A DNA stretch of 64,000 bases from Paenibacillus terrigena DSM 21567 (GCF_000374845.1 NZ_KB895417.1:249661-313660); one strand, 5' to 3'; numbered from the stretch's first letter, positions 33,201 to 43,233 are shown. Made by a program: numbers and translations. The notes: generated by a model not told the origin, from the sequence alone.

Positions 33201-34310
33201 ATGCATATCGTTGTTGTAGATGTACCTGCAGATCGCGGGGGGGCATTATCGATTCTTAACGATTTCTACAATTTCGTAAAGGATCATGGTCAGCGTGATC
33301 AATGGACTTTCATTGTGAGTACGCCGGAGCTTGAGGCGTGTGATCATATTCAAGTGGTTCGGCTGCCTTGGATAAGAAAGAGCTTATTACATCGATTAGG
33401 ATGGGATTATTGTCTGGCAGGCCGAAGAATTAAGAAATACCGTCCCGATGTTATTTTCTCGCTGCAAAATATTCCGATCCCCTTCTCCCAAGTACCCAAT
33501 ATCGTATATGTTCATCAATCACTCCCATTTCAAAATGTAAAACGTTATTCGTTCTTCGATCGCAGAGAGCGTAGTATGGCATTCTATCAGCACGTGATTG
33601 GTCGACTGATTAAAGCCGGAGTACGTCGAGCCAACCAAGTCATCGTGCAGTCATCCTGGATGAAACTAGCTATGATAGATCAGACACAAATTCAGGAGAA
33701 CAAGGTTGCTGTTATTCCACCCGAATTAATTATGCCTGAAATAGACCGATGTTCGCTTAAAACTGGTTATCCCATTCAAATGAATCGTTTTTTCTACCCT
33801 GCGGGTGCGAGTCATTATAAAAATCACCATTGTATTCTACAAGCGGCACGTATTTTATTAGATCGGGGTTATAAGGATTTTACGATCGAGTTCACAATGA
33901 ATAAAGATGATAATTCATTAGCGAGAGAATTGTATACTGATGCGCAGCAGTTAGAGGACTGCATTCGATTCATTGGACCCTTAGCAAGAAGTGACGTGTA
34001 TAAGAAATTCGCAGAATCAGTACTGTTGTTTCCTTCTTATATCGAAACTGTAGGACTTCCACTGATCGAAGCGAGAATGATTGGAGGCGTTATTCTTGCG
34101 TCGAACTGTAACTTTTCTCAGGAGAATTTAGCGGGTTATGAAAATGCAAGGTTTTTCGATCCTATGGATCCCCTTGCGTTGACCCAAGAAATGGAGTTCA
34201 TTATGCAAGGGGGATGGAGCTACTCGTTACCTTCTGGTACACCTTCCAGAGTCAACAGCGGGTGGCAACCAGTGCTTAATCTAATAAAAGAATGTGTAGT
34301 CCCTACATAG
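33201..34310 (+). CDS. Glycosyltransferase family 4
   Basis: This 369-residue GT-B glycosyltransferase has the E-x7-E type donor motif near the C-terminus (ETVGLPLIEA) and an N-terminal IVVVDVPADRGGALSIL. The ATG at 33201 follows AAGGGGA and begins the first strand. Longer in-frame starts would overlap capG. It presumably adds one sugar of the repeat unit; donor and acceptor are unknown. Confidence 0.87.
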   Translation: MHIVVVDVPADRGGALSILNDFYNFVKDHGQRDQWTFIVSTPELEACDHIQVVRLPWIRKSLLHRLGWDYCLAGRRIKKYRPDVIFSLQNIPIPFSQVPNIVYVHQSLPFQNVKRYSFFDRRERSMAFYQHVIGRLIKAGVRRANQVIVQSSWMKLAMIDQTQIQENKVAVIPPELIMPEIDRCSLKTGYPIQMNRFFYPAGASHYKNHHCILQAARILLDRGYKDFTIEFTMNKDDNSLARELYTDAQQLEDCIRFIGPLARSDVYKKFAESVLLFPSYIETVGLPLIEARMIGGVILASNCNFSQENLAGYENARFFDPMDPLALTQEMEFIMQGGWSYSLPSGTPSRVNSGWQPVLNLIKECVVPT

Positions 34311-34334
34311 GTTGAGAATAAAGGAGCAAATATC

Positions 34335-35597
34335 ATGAATGGAGATATAATCAACAAGATTGATGATGGAACCAACGATAAATTGACTTTTGTTAGCCTA
34401 TTCATACTATGTAGTCTATTTATATTTGGGCTACAGATTAAGACCATCTCATCATTAATGCTGCCTGCTGCATTCGTTGTATCTTTATTTATGAAAGGTT
34501 TAAATATACGTATGAAGCTGGTTATTGATGTGGCACTCGTCTTTCTTTTCTGTTTTATCTATTATGGCATTATGATTAGCTATAGATTAGCGGTACTTGA
34601 TAAAGAAATGATATTAATTACGGTGAATTTTTGTATCGCCTATTATTTAGGAGCAATCCTCTCGCATACATATAAAAATGTACATGTGACAATCATTATT
34701 GTGATTTCTGGATTTGTTATCTTCAGTAATCTCTCAGTATATAAAAATATTCTTATGGATGGAAATACATTTGGATCAGGCTCTATTGTATTAGATAACA
34801 GAAACGTTCCTTCGATTTGGAGCTCAGATGAATCGCAGAGGATTTCCGCTACAGGATTAGGACTTTATTTGTCTTTAGGGATTACTTTAATTACATCTTT
34901 GTTTGATCGAATGAATCGATACTGGAAAGTTTATGGGGTTACGATCTCACTATTTAGTATTTTTGCGACGTTGGCGATTCAGAGCAGAACGCCTCTTCTT
35001 ACGGGGATAATTACGATTCTCATAGTTGTAGCGCTATTTCTGGGTCACTCCTTTATCACACAAGAAGGTTTGATCAAACGGATATTTATATTTGGGTGTA
35101 TTATTCTAGGGATCACAATATTTGCAAATCAAATTATCGAATATATTGTCAGCAGTCCTTTGTTTCGTCGTCAAGTTGAGATGGGGGTTGAAGATGTTAG
35201 ATATAGTGTATGGCTCGAAGGGTTGCGTGGGCTAATAGAATTTCCAATGGGAGGACAAAAGTCTCAAAGTATATCGGCTAGCTTCTATCATAATCTTTGG
35301 TTAGATATTGGCTGGTACGGAGGAATTATTCCTGTCCTGATCCTTTTGATGATTCAAATTAAGCATATGAAGCCATTTGCACAGGCCATATTCAAACAGA
35401 AAAATTATATCGTACTTGGGACCTTGATGTCTTTCTCAACAGGGATGATGTTAGAACCCATCATGCAAGGCTATAATTATTATTTTATTCTCTCTTTTTT
35501 TATTCTGGGCTACATTCGATATTCGATGAATCAAACCGATGTCAAGGAATGGGAGTGGGCTGATGGAGCTCAAAAAAGTACTCATTATATGCTATGA
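34335..35597 (+). CDS. Wzy-type polysaccharide polymerase
   Basis: This 420-residue membrane protein has about ten hydrophobic segments and a larger extracytoplasmic loop containing RTPLLTG and a later YHNLWLDIGWYGG region. That is the Wzy/O-antigen ligase-like pattern (RxPxLTG, HNxxLD). It would polymerise lipid-linked repeat units outside the membrane. AAAGGAG precedes the ATG. The 3' end overlaps the next glycosyltransferase by 35 nt. Confidence 0.87.
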   Translation: MNGDIINKIDDGTNDKLTFVSLFILCSLFIFGLQIKTISSLMLPAAFVVSLFMKGLNIRMKLVIDVALVFLFCFIYYGIMISYRLAVLDKEMILITVNFCIAYYLGAILSHTYKNVHVTIIIVISGFVIFSNLSVYKNILMDGNTFGSGSIVLDNRNVPSIWSSDESQRISATGLGLYLSLGITLITSLFDRMNRYWKVYGVTISLFSIFATLAIQSRTPLLTGIITILIVVALFLGHSFITQEGLIKRIFIFGCIILGITIFANQIIEYIVSSPLFRRQVEMGVEDVRYSVWLEGLRGLIEFPMGGQKSQSISASFYHNLWLDIGWYGGIIPVLILLMIQIKHMKPFAQAIFKQKNYIVLGTLMSFSTGMMLEPIMQGYNYYFILSFFILGYIRYSMNQTDVKEWEWADGAQKSTHYML

Positions 35598-36873
35598 TTA
35601 TTTGCCGATTGGTTCCCCCCATGCATATCGATGGTCTGCTATTGCTGAGAAGTGGGTCGAGAATGGGCATCAAGTTGATATTGTATCTGTTCGTAAACCG
35701 GGTTTGCTGCAACAAGAAAAAATGAAGGGTGTTAACGTTCATCGCGTAGCCGGAGGATTATTAGAAAGAGTAAGGAAGCGTGTTACATCCAAAGTTCATG
35801 CAGCGCAAGACCAAAAAGAAAATCAGACAACATTGAAGTCATCTGCTAAGAAAATGATCGTGAAAACATTGAAAATGCTTCATGATATGACCTGGAAAAA
35901 AATATATTGGCCAGATTACGCTTGCCTATGGTTCTACCCTGCCTATCGGAGAGCAAAAAGCTTACAGGTAAAGCATGGATATGATTTTGTTGTCAGTGTG
36001 TCGCATCCATTCACCAGTCATGTGGTCGCTAATCGACTAAAAACCAAGAATCCTGAACTCACTTGGTTAGTTGATGTTGGCGATCCTTTTTGTATTCTCG
36101 AAGAGACGCCTACGAATAATGTACTCCTGTATCAACGTTTGAACTATAAATATGAACGTCTAATATTCCAGAATGCCAACGCGGTAGGGATTACGCCAGA
36201 AGCCATCGCATCCTATATAACGATTTTTCCAGAGAGTGAAAACAAAATGCATGTCATCCCTCCCATGTTAACGATTCAAAAAGCGCCTGAGTCATTGGAT
36301 GTATTTAAAGAGGATGGGAAAATAAGATTTGTTTTCATCGGAACGTTATACCGTAAAATACGGAATCCGGATTTTCTGCTCCAATTATTTCGTCGAATGC
36401 TAGATACTCCTTATGGCGATAGGCTAGAGCTCCATTTTTTTGGGAATGTGCATGATTGTGAAGCTAGTTTTACGTCGTATGAAGATCTCCTTCATACCCA
36501 TATATTTATGCATGGTGTTGTAGAGCATCATGTCGCATTAAATGCCATGCAACAGGCCGATGTCCTCGTGAATATCAGTAATCGGACACCGCTTCAGCTA
36601 CCAAGTAAAGTGGTTGAATATGCAAGTACGGGCAATCGTATCCTGAATATCGCGGATATTGATCATGATAATTCAGAAATATTTTTCAACCGTTATCCTA
36701 GCGCAATCACCATACGCTCAAATCTAGCTATTCTTGATGAAGAGGTAGTGTCTTTACTGGAGAAATTGTTCGGAATGTCTAATCTTAAAGGAGAGACCCT
36801 CTCCGATTGGATGAGGCCCTATCAACTAAATACGATATCAGATCAATTCATGGGAATTTTGTCACATAGCTAA
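35563..36873 (+). CDS. Glycosyltransferase (GT4-like)
   Basis: This 436-residue cytoplasmic protein has an N-terminal MELKKVLIICYDYLPIGSPHAYRW and a C-terminal GT4-like domain (RFVFIGTLYRKIRNPDFL, LQLPSKVVEYASTGNRIL). The ATG at 35563 was preferred because it opens the first beta strand and has AAGGAATGGGAG upstream. It overlaps the Wzy gene by 35 nt, suggesting coupled translation. Donor and acceptor are unknown. Confidence 0.83.
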   Translation: MELKKVLIICYDYLPIGSPHAYRWSAIAEKWVENGHQVDIVSVRKPGLLQQEKMKGVNVHRVAGGLLERVRKRVTSKVHAAQDQKENQTTLKSSAKKMIVKTLKMLHDMTWKKIYWPDYACLWFYPAYRRAKSLQVKHGYDFVVSVSHPFTSHVVANRLKTKNPELTWLVDVGDPFCILEETPTNNVLLYQRLNYKYERLIFQNANAVGITPEAIASYITIFPESENKMHVIPPMLTIQKAPESLDVFKEDGKIRFVFIGTLYRKIRNPDFLLQLFRRMLDTPYGDRLELHFFGNVHDCEASFTSYEDLLHTHIFMHGVVEHHVALNAMQQADVLVNISNRTPLQLPSKVVEYASTGNRILNIADIDHDNSEIFFNRYPSAITIRSNLAILDEEVVSLLEKLFGMSNLKGETLSDWMRPYQLNTISDQFMGILSHS

Positions 36874-36893
36874 AGGGTGCAGGAGGGAACTCA

Positions 36894-38972
36894 GTGCGCA
36901 TTTATGTCTTCAAAAAAAGAAACAAGAGGTTTCTGTTCCCCCTTATAGGTTTCACTGTTCTATGTGTTCTCATTATGACTTGGTTGAGTTGGAAACGTTC
37001 TGTCCTTATTGTAGACAACGGTCGGGCGAATGCCATTATCGTCATTCCGACCGATGCAGATAATCAGCTCATGGAAGGGGCGAATTTTTTATCTGAGTAT
37101 GTGTGGAAATCCACGAAGGTGAAGTTACCCATTAAGTATGTAACGGAGTTGGAGCCTTCCGATCAGGAACTAACCCATATAATGATTGGGGACATTCGAA
37201 GCATAGAGAATGGAAACGTCAAGAAAGAGCTCCGAGAAATCGATGAGGATGGTTTTCTGATTGAAGTGCAAGACAAGATTATCACCATATTGGGAGGCAC
37301 ACCTTATGGGGCCCAATTCGGAGTATATGAATTCCTTGAGCGATATGTTGGTGTGAGCTGGTTGATGCCAGGTCCTGATGGGGAAGATGTAATTGCGAGA
37401 TCAAGTTTATCGATTCCATATGTAAAAATACGTGAGGAGCCAGCATATCAATCGCGTGTCTTGTTTGGGCTGCAGTTATCGGAACTCATCATTCAGGATA
37501 ATGGTCCGAATTATACATGGGGGATTCGGAATCGATTACATCAACGGATTTCTGGATATCAGCATCATATGTGGAGTCTATTCCTCCCTCAAAAAGGATT
37601 GCCGAGTGAAAAATATCCGATAACCCATCCAGAATTTTATCCGCTTCGGAATGGAGAGCGATTTATTCCGACCACGCAGATCGGCTGGCAACCATGTTTT
37701 TCGGAACCAGGGACGATAACAGCAGCAATAGATACAATTGTGGATTTTTTTAATAACCATCCCGAGATTTCTTCGTTCTCACTAGCAATTAATGATAACG
37801 GTGGTTTCTGCGAAACGGAACTAGATCATCCGAAGAATCCGCATCGACTGAATTCAATCGGAGAACCCGATATGTCTGAAATCTATTACGCGTGGGTTAA
37901 TCGAGTCGTAGAAGGAGTCCTCAAGGTTCATCCCGATAAATGGTTCGGCTTACTTGCGTATGGCAGTGTAATGGATCCACCATCATTTAAGTTGAATTCG
38001 CGAATTATCCCTTATTTCACCAAAGATCGGATGGGCTGGATTGATGATCGCGTAAGGGAAAAAGATCAGCAACAAATACAGGCTTGGAACAGAGTTTCAA
38101 GCCAATTGGCTTATTATGATTATATTTACGGAACTCCGTATAAGCTTCCACGATTTTATCCTCATCAAATGGCGGAATATTTAAAGTATGGCGAGGAACA
38201 AGAGGTCATCGCATACTTTGGGGAATTGTACCCGAACTGGGGGGAAGGACCTAAAGCTTGGGTTATCGCAAAACTACTCTGGGATCCAGGCAGAAATGTG
38301 GATGAGCTTTTGAACTTTTGGTATGAACATGCTGTTGGAAAAGACGCTGCTCCGGCATTAAGAGCCTATTTCGATCATTGGGAGGAGTTCTGGACAACAC
38401 GGATTAAAGAGACCGAATGGTTTCAAGAAGGGAAAGATTTAACGTATTTTCTATTTCATTCGGATTCGTATCTCGAGTCATTATCAGAAGAAGAAATGAA
38501 AGAAATGAGGTCATTACTGGAATCTGTTGTTGCAAGGACGGAGACAGCGCAGCAGAAATCACGTGCTATGATCCTGATGAAGCAATTCGAATATTATGAG
38601 GCCTCTGTATTGAGTTATCCCCGAGCGATTCAGCAACCAGTTGATACAAATACAGCAATGAACTTATTGGATCACGTACTTAGTGGGAGAACACAAGCGG
38701 ATTATGCACGGAAGAAGCAAGATCTAATAGAACAGTATAGAACCGATCCCAATCATGCGCTTTTAGAGCATATGACAGGTTCTGTTATGACGCAGGAAGA
38801 GCAACAGGAGAATTCATTTGTGGAGTTTTCCTTAGTAGTAGATTACTTAAATACATATGAGACAAAAGGCGGGCCTGTGTACGATATGCTCATTCAATCC
38901 GCTGCTGGTCAGGACACGATGGCAAGAGAGCGTGCAAATCATATACTGAAGGTTGTGAGGATTGATCCATGA
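36894..38972 (+). CDS. DUF4838-type protein with membrane anchor
   Basis: This 692-residue protein has one N-terminal membrane helix (about 12-32) and should face outside. Residues about 40-150 resemble the alpha-glucuronidase N-terminal-like domain (ANFLSEYVWKSTKVKLPI, YGAQFGVYEFLERYVG). The middle (about 185-480: RSYQ-like YQSRVLFGLQ, WQPCFSEPG, FSLAINDNGGFCE) resembles DUF4838, a TIM-barrel glycoside-hydrolase-like domain. Being inside an EPS locus that also makes UDP-glucuronate, it may trim or modify uronate-containing EPS; this is inference. The GTG start has GGAGGG 7 nt upstream. It overlaps the next gene by ATGA. Confidence 0.75.
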   Translation: MRIYVFKKRNKRFLFPLIGFTVLCVLIMTWLSWKRSVLIVDNGRANAIIVIPTDADNQLMEGANFLSEYVWKSTKVKLPIKYVTELEPSDQELTHIMIGDIRSIENGNVKKELREIDEDGFLIEVQDKIITILGGTPYGAQFGVYEFLERYVGVSWLMPGPDGEDVIARSSLSIPYVKIREEPAYQSRVLFGLQLSELIIQDNGPNYTWGIRNRLHQRISGYQHHMWSLFLPQKGLPSEKYPITHPEFYPLRNGERFIPTTQIGWQPCFSEPGTITAAIDTIVDFFNNHPEISSFSLAINDNGGFCETELDHPKNPHRLNSIGEPDMSEIYYAWVNRVVEGVLKVHPDKWFGLLAYGSVMDPPSFKLNSRIIPYFTKDRMGWIDDRVREKDQQQIQAWNRVSSQLAYYDYIYGTPYKLPRFYPHQMAEYLKYGEEQEVIAYFGELYPNWGEGPKAWVIAKLLWDPGRNVDELLNFWYEHAVGKDAAPALRAYFDHWEEFWTTRIKETEWFQEGKDLTYFLFHSDSYLESLSEEEMKEMRSLLESVVARTETAQQKSRAMILMKQFEYYEASVLSYPRAIQQPVDTNTAMNLLDHVLSGRTQADYARKKQDLIEQYRTDPNHALLEHMTGSVMTQEEQQENSFVEFSLVVDYLNTYETKGGPVYDMLIQSAAGQDTMARERANHILKVVRIDP

Positions 38973-39667
38973 CAGGTTTAGTGAAAAGAATGATTAAGAA
39001 ATTCCGGAAGGTATGGATTTCTCGCACGAAAAAGGTAGTTTTTAAGCCGGGTTGTAACATCAGTCTTAATAGCATATTCCTAGGGAATAACGTGATAAAT
39101 GAAAAAGTGGTCTTTCAAAACAGTTCTATTGGTTTTGGGTCATTTATTGGCGGTGAGTCTTTCATGGATGGTACAAAAATTGGTAGATATTGCTCCATTG
39201 GACCGAGAGTGAAGGTTGTAGCCGGTATGCATCCAACACATACCTTTGTGTCGACACATCCAGCATTTTATTCTCTTCTGAAGCAGTCTGGTTTTTCTTA
39301 TGTGAATAAACAACGATTCGAAGAAATAAAATACGCTGCGCAGGATGGTTGTTATGTCTCCATTGGAAATGATGTGTGGATTGGTGCGGACGTTCGTATC
39401 CTAGGAGGAGTATCCATTGGCGATGGAGCTATTGTGGGGGCAAACGCCTTAGTTACAGCGGATGTCGAGCCTTATTCTATTGTGGCAGGTACTCCTGCTA
39501 AACATATACGCTATCGGTTCACCCAAGATGAAATTGAATTTTTAGTATGCCTTCAATGGTGGAATAAGTCCGAAGCGTGGCTTATGGAGCATGTGGAATA
39601 CTTTCATGATATTGAGTTATTACGAGCTGTCGTTCAAGGCGATAACAAAGAGGTGGAATATGCATGA
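38969..39667 (+). CDS. Hexapeptide-repeat O-acetyltransferase (CatB/Vat type)
   Basis: This 232-residue left-handed beta-helix acetyltransferase has hexapeptide patterns (IGRYCSIGPRVKVVAG, YVSIGNDVWIGADVRILGGVSIGDGAIVGANALV) and the catalytic-His region MHPTHTF. It should transfer acetyl from acetyl-CoA onto a sugar hydroxyl of the repeat unit. ATGA overlaps occur at both ends, so it is embedded in the operon. Confidence 0.88.
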   Translation: MTGLVKRMIKKFRKVWISRTKKVVFKPGCNISLNSIFLGNNVINEKVVFQNSSIGFGSFIGGESFMDGTKIGRYCSIGPRVKVVAGMHPTHTFVSTHPAFYSLLKQSGFSYVNKQRFEEIKYAAQDGCYVSIGNDVWIGADVRILGGVSIGDGAIVGANALVTADVEPYSIVAGTPAKHIRYRFTQDEIEFLVCLQWWNKSEAWLMEHVEYFHDIELLRAVVQGDNKEVEYA

Positions 39668-40836
39668 GTAATCTAGCTCTCGTTGCAGTCGGATATAACC
39701 GGCCAAAGTCATTACAAAGATTGTTAGAATCACTGACAAATGCGATTTATGACGGCGATGCAGTTCCGTTAATCATAAGCATTGATCAAAGTGGAAACTC
39801 GGAGGTCGAATCCATTGCGAAAGAATTCAATTGGCCTTATGGTGAGAAGGTTGTTGTGATTCAACCTGAACGTCTGGGGCTCCGCAGACATATTCTCCAG
39901 TGCGGCGATTATGCATTACAGTATGGAGCTGTAGCTCTATTGGAGGATGATTTGTTTGTCTCTCCCTATTTTTATCGATATCTCACACAAGCGATTCAGA
40001 AGTATAAAGATGAAGAATCCGTTGCAGGTATCTCACTTTATTCCCATTTGTGGAATGTGAATTCAAATAGGCCATTCATACCCATGGATGATGGGATGGA
40101 TGGCTATTTTTTTCAATTTGCTCAGTCATGGGGGCAAGTGTGGACAGCAAGAATGTGGCTCGATTTTAAATGCTGGTATGAACAAAATAATGGAATGATT
40201 TCGAATGAGGATGGCCTTCCCAAAGCGATCATTCAGTGGCCAGAGTCTTCATGGCTTAAATATTATATTAAATACATTGTTCAATCTAACAAATTCTTTG
40301 TATACCCGAGGGCTTCATTGACAACCAACTTTGGTGATATTGGTCAACATGCTCAAATCTCTTCGACAAGTTATCAAGTTCCATTACTATACGGTAAAAT
40401 GAATGATTTTAGCCTGCCGGCATTTGATAAGGAAAGTTTGAAATACGATGTATATTTTGAACGAATTGGGATGGGCAAAACGCTTGGATTCTCTGATCAA
40501 GATCTTTGCGTTGATTTGCATGGTGAGAAAGGAAGGGATCCTTCTAGACGCTATTGGCTTACCATGGAAATTGCTGATTATCATATTCTATCTTCCTATG
40601 GACTTCAACTGAGACCCCATGAAATGAATGTAATCACTAATAATCCAGGGAAAGAAATATTTCTCTATGATACAAGGGTTATTGAGGGCAATCCATACAA
40701 CAGGAAACGAGCTAACTTACAATTGTTAAAAAGTATCTATGATATCAGAGATATTCGTAGGCAAGAAATTATCCGATTGGCTTATTATCAAGTGTATTCT
40801 TCATTTAAAAGACGGGTTCGTAGAATTTTTAGGTAA
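39664..40836 (+). CDS. GT-A-type glycosyltransferase (GT2/GT13-like)
   Basis: This 390-residue protein has an N-terminal GT-A-like nucleotide-sugar fold (LALVAVGYNRPKSLQRLLESL, IISIDQSG) and an acidic metal-binding motif LLEDDLFVSPYFYRYL near residue 97. The C-terminal half is longer than in typical GT2 enzymes. It likely adds one residue of the repeat unit; the donor is unknown. It overlaps the acetyltransferase gene by ATGA. Confidence 0.8.
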   Translation: MSNLALVAVGYNRPKSLQRLLESLTNAIYDGDAVPLIISIDQSGNSEVESIAKEFNWPYGEKVVVIQPERLGLRRHILQCGDYALQYGAVALLEDDLFVSPYFYRYLTQAIQKYKDEESVAGISLYSHLWNVNSNRPFIPMDDGMDGYFFQFAQSWGQVWTARMWLDFKCWYEQNNGMISNEDGLPKAIIQWPESSWLKYYIKYIVQSNKFFVYPRASLTTNFGDIGQHAQISSTSYQVPLLYGKMNDFSLPAFDKESLKYDVYFERIGMGKTLGFSDQDLCVDLHGEKGRDPSRRYWLTMEIADYHILSSYGLQLRPHEMNVITNNPGKEIFLYDTRVIEGNPYNRKRANLQLLKSIYDIRDIRRQEIIRLAYYQVYSSFKRRVRRIFR

Positions 40837-40857
40837 CGGCGTAATTATGGAGGCACT

Positions 40858-42159
40858 ATGCGGATTAGAAAAAGTAAAGTATTTAACAATATTAGCTGGA
40901 TTCTTGCAGAACGTATTGTGCAGCTTGTAATTGCGTTATTTGTAGGCATCATGTCAGCGAGATTTTTAGGACCTTCAAATTTTGGATTGATTAACTATAG
41001 TATCTCAATCATGAGTTTGTTTTTTGCGTTTTGTGAGTTAGGGATCGCAGACATTTTTATTCGAGACGTCCTAAATGAACCTTCAACGACTGGGGTGCGA
41101 CTCGGATCTGGAATAATGATGCGATTTATTGCAGGTTTTATCTCGATGATCTTAATGATAGTAACAGTCATTGTGATTGATCCTACGAACGAGATTGTTA
41201 TTTATGTATCGATCGTCTTGTCTTTTTCGCTTATTTTTAGATCGATTGAATTGATTGATAGTTGGTTTCAATCACGGCTTCAATCCAAATATGTGTCTAT
41301 ATCGAAGATTCTAACGGGTGTCTGCATAGCCATTTGGAAAATTTCGTTATTAATGATGAATGCACCAGTGATATGGTTTGCATTCTCAACGACGTTAGAG
41401 GCAATGCTAGTATCTGCTATATTGTTGTTCATGTATGTCAAAAAAGGCGGCGTAAAATGGGAATTTTCCATGCAAATATCTAAAGGAATGCTGTCACAGA
41501 GCTACCATCTTATTATTTCCGGATTGCTGGTATCTCTTTATACCAAATTAGGTCAAATCATGATTGGAAGTATGATTGGGGAGGTGGATGTAGGGATTTA
41601 TTCTGCTGCTATTCGCTTATCTGATATGTGGTATATTATCCCACTTGCAATAATTAATTCCGTAACCCCAGTCATCATTGAACAGAGAAAACATGACTAT
41701 GAAGCGTACATTAGGAAATTAAAGCAGTTGTATGCCGTGATCATTTGGATGGGGATTGGCGTGGGGATTATCTTCTCCATTTTTTCTTTATTTATTGTAC
41801 ATACGTTATACGGGGAAGCCTATTCCAGAGCAGCTGGTGTTCTCAATATTAATATTTGGGCAGGGACGTTTGCGATGTTAGGATCTGCACGTTCTATTTG
41901 GATTGTGTGTGAAAACTATCAGAAATACGTTAAGCATTACATCATTTTTGGGACGGTTATCAATGTTGTATTGAATTGGATATTGATACCTAAATTAGGT
42001 ATATATGGGGCATCCTGGTCTACGCTAATAGCTCAAATTGTTGTTGCGATTATTGCACCGTTGTTCTACAAACGAACACGCGCTTCATCATTATTGATGT
42101 TTGATGCACTTCTTTTAAGAGGTGTACTGCAACAACGTGTTCGCAGTAGTGCTTTATAA
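40858..42159 (+). CDS. Wzx-type flippase (polysaccharide repeat-unit exporter)
   Basis: This 433-residue membrane protein has about 12 helices in the MOP/PST arrangement, opening with NISWILAERIVQLVIALFVGI and a conserved FLGPSNFGLINY motif. It would flip the lipid-linked repeat unit to the outer face for the Wzy polymerase. GGAGGC precedes the ATG at 6 nt. Confidence 0.9.
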   Translation: MRIRKSKVFNNISWILAERIVQLVIALFVGIMSARFLGPSNFGLINYSISIMSLFFAFCELGIADIFIRDVLNEPSTTGVRLGSGIMMRFIAGFISMILMIVTVIVIDPTNEIVIYVSIVLSFSLIFRSIELIDSWFQSRLQSKYVSISKILTGVCIAIWKISLLMMNAPVIWFAFSTTLEAMLVSAILLFMYVKKGGVKWEFSMQISKGMLSQSYHLIISGLLVSLYTKLGQIMIGSMIGEVDVGIYSAAIRLSDMWYIIPLAIINSVTPVIIEQRKHDYEAYIRKLKQLYAVIIWMGIGVGIIFSIFSLFIVHTLYGEAYSRAAGVLNINIWAGTFAMLGSARSIWIVCENYQKYVKHYIIFGTVINVVLNWILIPKLGIYGASWSTLIAQIVVAIIAPLFYKRTRASSLLMFDALLLRGVLQQRVRSSAL

Positions 42160-42205
42160 CGATATTTCTATCTTGACCATCCCACTATAGAGGAGATTGA
42201 AATCC

Positions 42206-43138
42206 ATGCAAGCATTGAAAGAAACCATTCGACGTCAAGAGTCATTAATGAACATGTACAAATTTTTGAACCAGAGAATCAACAATGCCATATATCAAAT
42301 CTCTCCCGTACTATTAACAAAGAAATTATATAAAGAAACGATGGGGACGAGACTGGATTTAGTGAATCCAAAAGATTTCAATGAAAAACTGCAATGGCTC
42401 AAGTTGTATTGGCAACATCCGCTTGTTGCAAAATGTGCGGATAAATATACCGTTCGGGAATATATTGAAGAGTGCGGTTATTCAGAGATTTTGAATGAAT
42501 TATATGGTGTGTATGATCAAAGTCAAGACGTTGATTTTGGGGCATTGCCGAATCAATTTGCTATAAAGTGTACCCATGGCTGTGGGTTTAACATTATTTG
42601 TAGTGATCTGAGTGCGGTGAATACGGAAGAGATGAGAGAGAAATTAGATGGATGGATGAAAACGAGATATAGTCTAGTCGCAGCAGAAGTTCAATACGAT
42701 AAGATGAAACCAAGAATTATATGCGAGAAATACCTCGGAGATGCTGCTGGTAATACGCCGGCTGATTTCAAGGTCTACTGTTTTCACGGAAAAGCGGTAT
42801 TCATATTGGCTTGTACAGATCGGAATACAGGTGTTAAATTCAGTCTGTATGACAAAAATTGGGAATTATTCCCCTATCGAAAGTGGAATAGCTCGAAAAA
42901 CATTGATAAACCAATAACATTAGACCAAATGCTTCGTGTATCAGAAGCGCTATCACAGCCATTTCCCTTTGTACGGATTGATTATTATGAATACGAAGGT
43001 CAACTAATATTAGGAGAGATGTCCTTCACGCCAACAGGTTGTTTGGATAGTCAATTAGAAGAGGAAACAAGTCTCTATATGGGAAATCTCATTACACTAC
43101 CGGGAAAGTATAAACCAAATAGCGTGAAAAATAATTGA
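42206..43138 (+). CDS. TupA-like ATP-grasp protein
   Basis: This 310-residue protein resembles TupA-type ATP-grasp proteins named after a gene for teichuronopeptide synthesis in alkaliphilic Bacillus. Visible features are NPKDFNEKLQWLKLYW, KCADKYTVREYI, FAIKCTHGCGFNIIC, the ATP-grasp-like EKYL, ADFKVYCFHGKAVF and VRIDYYEYEGQLILGEMSFTPTG. In TupA the family is thought to link amino acids to uronic acid residues; here the next gene is ugd, which makes UDP-glucuronate, a fitting substrate supply. The ATG at 42206 with GAGGAG ~8-10 nt upstream was chosen over a TTG at 42197. Its stop overlaps the -35 of the ugd promoter. Confidence 0.78.
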   Translation: MQALKETIRRQESLMNMYKFLNQRINNAIYQISPVLLTKKLYKETMGTRLDLVNPKDFNEKLQWLKLYWQHPLVAKCADKYTVREYIEECGYSEILNELYGVYDQSQDVDFGALPNQFAIKCTHGCGFNIICSDLSAVNTEEMREKLDGWMKTRYSLVAAEVQYDKMKPRIICEKYLGDAAGNTPADFKVYCFHGKAVFILACTDRNTGVKFSLYDKNWELFPYRKWNSSKNIDKPITLDQMLRVSEALSQPFPFVRIDYYEYEGQLILGEMSFTPTGCLDSQLEEETSLYMGNLITLPGKYKPNSVKNN

Positions 43139-43193
43139 CATGTTACATTTTGTATCGTAAATTGAATATGTGCCCAACGATACAAAATGTATC
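43135..43193 (+). promoter_or_regulatory. Second copy of the XRE-type promoter/operator, before ugd
   Basis: The -35 TTGACA (43135-43140), 17-nt spacer and -10 TAAATT (43158-43163) reproduce the promoter at 23.7 kb. Operator 1, GTTACATTTTGTATC (43142-43156), lies in the spacer. Operator 2, GATACAAAATGTATC (43179-43193), is identical to operator 2 at 23.7 kb and again starts 37 nt after operator 1. The surrounding sequences differ, so the pattern is conserved by function rather than by recent duplication. Confidence 0.78.
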
Positions 43194-43233
43194 TTTATTT
43201 TGATTCGTATTACATGTCGAGGAAGGTGAAATA

